NCBI GenBank assembly: GCA_015680685.1
Contig: MNCI01010476.1
Location: 15,058-79,057 of the forward strand
Reading direction: 5' to 3'
From: Gnetum montanum
Lineage: Eukaryota > Streptophyta > Gnetopsida > Gnetales > Gnetaceae
DNA length: 64,000 nucleotides
Both the position numbers and the translations under genes were made by a program. Of this stretch, positions 60,333 through 64,000 are shown in pieces; the stretch's first letter is position 1; every line of letters starts with the position of its first letter. The notes below the pieces were generated by a model. That model saw nothing but the letters and a program-made list of their open reading frames with translations. It did no database searches and was not told the origin of the DNA.

Positions 60333-62718
60333 ATGTCTCTTTCACAAGGAAGCAATAATGCACTATATAATAAAAACATTCATCAAAGAACTAATGAGAT
60401 ATATGGTGAGGAAAATTGAAGTGACCAACCTTATGCAGGGATTTCTTATGTTCATGATTACCCTAACAACACTCAAAGACTACATTCGCCTAAGGCAAAC
60501 AACCTTGGATGACATGAAGTAAGTCTTGAACCAAGGAAGACTCAAGGCCTAAGACCTCCTTGAAATTTAGAAAGGATAAATTACAGGACCCTAGGGAACA
60601 CCTTAGAAGCCATGTCAATCCTTCCAGTTCCTCATCTTCCTCTTTCCCTTTAACATCTAGTTCTGACAAAGATGAACATAGGCATGGGGATAAAGCTCCA
60701 CTAAAGGGTTAGAATAGAAACAAAAATTAAACCCACAGGAACATTCATGGTCATCAACATGAACATAGATAAAATTATCACCATCAACTAAAGAGAAATT
60801 TTTATCATAGCTTTTCTGATGATGATGAAGCATTTTTGGCCACTCAAAGCTAATGTAGATCATAGAGGTAGTTAAGATATCTCACAAGCATCACAAAGAG
60901 AGTTGCCTACCCAAGCTTGATAAGAATAATATTCCTAAATTTCTAGGAGGCTATGATTTGGATCAATAACATCATTTACAAGCCTTCCATGATTCCTGTA
61001 CATTCTACAACATTGGAAGTGGGTGGCAAAAGCTTAAGCTCTTTCCTAGGACACTAATTGATAGATTCAAAGTGTGGTATAGATCATTAAAACCAAATTC
61101 AATTAAACGATGGTTCACAATGTTGGAACTCTTCAATAAGAAATACCAGACCTATGCAAGGGTGTCAAACTTAAGGAGACGAATCCATGAATGGAAGTAA
61201 GAACAACATGAACCCTTGGACATAGCCTTAGATAGATATTATTTCCTATTGAATAGATTCCCAGGCCATGGTTTCTCTGAGGAAAGGCAACATTTCCACA
61301 TCATAAATGGGCTTCATAATGAAATGAGGAAGACCCTTGGGTTGTATGTCCCAAGTCAATTATATAAGCTACAAACCCATCAGATTTGAGAGCTAATCAA
61401 GCATGTGGCAAAAGAAGAAGAAGAGATATGAAAATGGGAGAACATCGAGAAATATCAATGGAACCAAACTCTTCAACAAAAAGAGGTCCATATCTATGGT
61501 AAGGAGAAAGAAATTACACTCAATAAGGTGATTCTACAATGAACCTTGCCGATACAGAAGTCTATTAACGAACTTTAATAAAAGTTTAATAGGATGTCAA
61601 AATGGATATATGAAAATGTTACAACTCTCATTGAGAGAGTTGAGGAGAGGATCATGCAAAACAAGCCACAAAATCACAACAAACAAAGGATATCAAACCA
61701 AGAAATAGCTAGGAACACTTTTTGGCAAATAAGAAAAATGGCTTACAAAAGTAAGGTTATAGACTCAGCCACAGATAAAGATAATGGATGTGACATCTAC
61801 ATATATGACCATCAAAAGGACCATTACCTAGTCTTGTTGCATCTACATGAGTATTGGGAAGGTGCCTTAAATATGAGGTTTGTATAGAAGCACATGCCTA
61901 AGAGATTTCCTCTTCCACAAGGTTATAGATAGTCCCACAACCAACCATACCATCTTAGGGGGACTTATTGCCAGCCTTAACTCTATCATCAACCATAGTG
62001 GCAACAACCATAGTCATAGGGGAGGCCATGACCAAATCAACATTATCCTTCCTATCCACAAAAACTACACAGATATTATGTTCAACACCTTGTTTCTCCA
62101 ACTAGTTCTACATTCTCTAATTCAAATCACCACTATCACTCTCCCAAGTACCATCAACCCATGGCATCCTTGAAGGGATCACCACCTCATGCCTCTTACC
62201 ATCCATCCCACCCTTAATATTCTCATACTTCACCTCATCACATGCCACCACCAAGGACAAAGGATGGTTTCCCATAAAAATATCAACAAACGAATGCCAC
62301 TTGTGCTACAAATGTACATAGAAATGCTGACATCAGTAGATCTCAACCACCATGTCGAAACTATCCCTTCTTTAGGAAAGGCCATAAGCCAAAGAAAAAT
62401 ACTCATGGATCTACCACATCATCCAAACCAACACAATGCCAATCTGGTGCAATGCCTTTCTTTTGGCCACCATCATCCTCTACACCAACACAAGGGCCAC
62501 CATCCATCATTACTCCAATTCCAAACCAAAGAAATGAATCTAAAAGTGTGGGGAGATCAACAAATCCATGCATACCATATCATAATCAAAGATGCAATCA
62601 TGGGCTAGACATCCGTAATGTTAACACATCTCAGACCCTAGCCCACCATTCATTTAACAATCAAGTGTGTGACCTACAATTTTTCTACCCTTCCATCACA
62701 ACACCAATAGAGACCTAG
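60333..62718 (+). pseudogene. Gag of element B, broken
   Basis: Begins MSLSQGSNNA. A gag core is recognisable at about 61000-61380, with WQKLKLFPRTLIDRF, VWYRSLKPNSI, LNRFPGHGFSEERQHF and INGLHNEM. A Lys/Asn/Gln-rich and then His/Pro/Thr-rich C-terminal part follows. Stops and shifts are numerous. This is the only coding part of element B in the window. Confidence 0.7.
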
Positions 62719-64000
62719 TGGCTTGGGAATGAATGGTTATAAATTTTTTATACATGCATGGATCCTATATATCCACTTATTAATCCTTGTCATAACCAAA
62801 TGTTTAGTTGTGGAGGTCACCCCCCATTCTAATCTTCAAAAATCATAAGTGTTTTTCCATCTTTTTATTTTACAATTTTTATCACTTTCTCATTTCTTGA
62901 TAGAGTTTTTCTTATTCTTTTTAAATTTTTCTATTTGATGTTTTCATATTCTTTGTTAGGAAACTCACTTGTGAATAAAACGATCATGTTTTCCATTAAG
63001 GTAAGGTTTTCTCTATGTTGTCGAGTCATAGGGGATTGATTATTTGAATAGTGAGACCACATCATCCATCCACTCATTCCATTAATAAGAACTTCTTGCC
63101 TTGGTCATAATGATATTATTTTTCATCATCCAACCTAAAAATAAATTCATAATCATTGTGTCTAAGTAGAAGAGTGTAGAACTAAGGTAGAATGTAAGGG
63201 GTATGACATCAAGGGGATTTGTAGATTCTCTTTAGCCACTTCTATATGTCCTATCATGTTGCTAAGGTTATAGTTATATCCTTGTAGATCTAACAAAAAA
63301 TGGGAGTAAGAGTATCATAAAAAGACACTGAATAGATTTTGCAGGTCCCACTAGAAAGACATGTACTCATAGCTCTCTACTACTCTATTTTCGATATCGC
63401 TTGAACCTATCTTAATCCACAATGTTCAAGTTAGCCGTGGGGGTTGCTTGCATGAGAAAGTTGTGCCAGTTTTTCAAATTTTTTATCAGCTAAAGGATAG
63501 GTTATGAATGTTAAAAACCATAAGTATTATACTAAAAAATTAATTTTGGTAATGCCAAAGACCTTAATCTTTTCACCTAAGAGACCATAACTATTATAAT
63601 AAGCCACACATAAGGAAATAGGAACCAATTATGAAGGGTCATAAAAGAAGATAAACACTTTTTGGGGAATTTTTTTTGAAAATTTTTCTAACTTTGCAAT
63701 CATGTAAACTAAATAAATTAATAAAATTAAGGTCATGAGTATGGTATACATCCGTTAATGGTAAATATCGGCACCTTAGTAACACTTGATCTTTGCTTGA
63801 TTATAGATGGTCCCAAAAAGAGAAGCATAGGTAGAACCTTTGCAAAGAGCACTAAAATGCCCAAGAGGAGGTATGGGATAGTAGGGTGAGCTAGTAGAGC
63901 ATGAAGAATAGGAAGCCTAATCTTTTAGCATCCATCAAGAGGCTCTTGTTATTGGACATTCAGTTCAAGGAGAGGCCAAAAAACCACCAGCTCCTGTGCA

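Larger units (their letters stand above)
59360..64000 (+). mobile_element. Athila-like element B, gag-only derivative, partial
   Basis: A plus-strand member of the same family as element 1. It has LTR 59360-60207, primer-binding site 60209-60226 and gag from 60333 to about 62718. Then about 90 bases on comes GTTGTGGAGGTCACC followed by T-rich sequence, which aligns with the segment just after the integrase in element 1 (about 32880 downward, minus) and element A (about 245 downward). No protease, RT or integrase lies between. The second LTR would be past the window end. The last 230 bases (from about 63804, ATGGTCCCAAAAAG) may start another frame but are too short to judge. Confidence 0.75.

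Noticed and set aside
1-64000. tRNA, rRNA or small RNA genes
   Set aside because: No cloverleaf with A and B boxes and no rRNA stretch was noticed. A covariance-model scan was not possible here.

Overview
This is nuclear DNA from a seed plant with a large, old, repeat-filled genome. The mix of decayed Athila-like and Tat-like Ty3/gypsy elements, L1-type LINEs and a Helitron around one small intact gene suits a gymnosperm, but the species cannot be fixed from sequence alone. Most TE reading frames carry many stops and frameshifts. Many of the stops are TAG or TAA where a glutamine is expected, which points to long methylation and C-to-T decay.

Layout. 1-4491 is an Athila-like element on the minus strand (element A). 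It has gag, protease and one LTR, but RT, RNase H and nearly all of integrase are deleted. It sits inside a Helitron (4492 to about 8930, minus) and cuts its helicase. 9290-10110 holds minisatellites. About 10900-11670 is a minus-strand LINE RT remnant. 12265-14660 and 16085-18365 are two diverged copies of a 2.3-2.4 kb block.

18489-20263 (minus) is the only clearly intact host gene. It has five exons and encodes a 276-residue HAD-family phosphatase of the plant inorganic pyrophosphatase/phosphoethanolamine-phosphocholine phosphatase group. About 20840-24525 is a plus-strand L1-type LINE, and 25860-27200 probably holds a second LINE remnant on the minus strand. 27500-29795 is AT-rich with local repeats.

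29801-57925 is one nested structure. The outer element is an Athila-like element on the minus strand (element 1) with LTRs at 29801-30678 and 57096-57925 and the target-site duplication aacat on both sides. Its leader is split between gag and the primer-binding site by an 18 kb Tat-lineage element on the plus strand (38998-57045; TSD gtcct/atcct). The Tat element has gag, protease, RT, RNase H, a second RNase H and integrase. Between protease and RT it carries about 4.6 kb of spacer, bounded by a splice-acceptor-like site, that contains an antisense and apparently multi-exon coding region (about 49240 to 45610). This antisense region is the most unusual thing in the window.

59360-64000 is a third Athila-like family member (element B, plus strand). 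It has an LTR, primer-binding site and gag, and then runs straight into the post-integrase spacer with no pol. The window therefore shows one family with a pol-bearing member and two independently pol-deleted, gag-bearing members.

Two single-N positions (7425 and 31541) are flanked by near-exact direct duplications and look like assembly joins, not biology.
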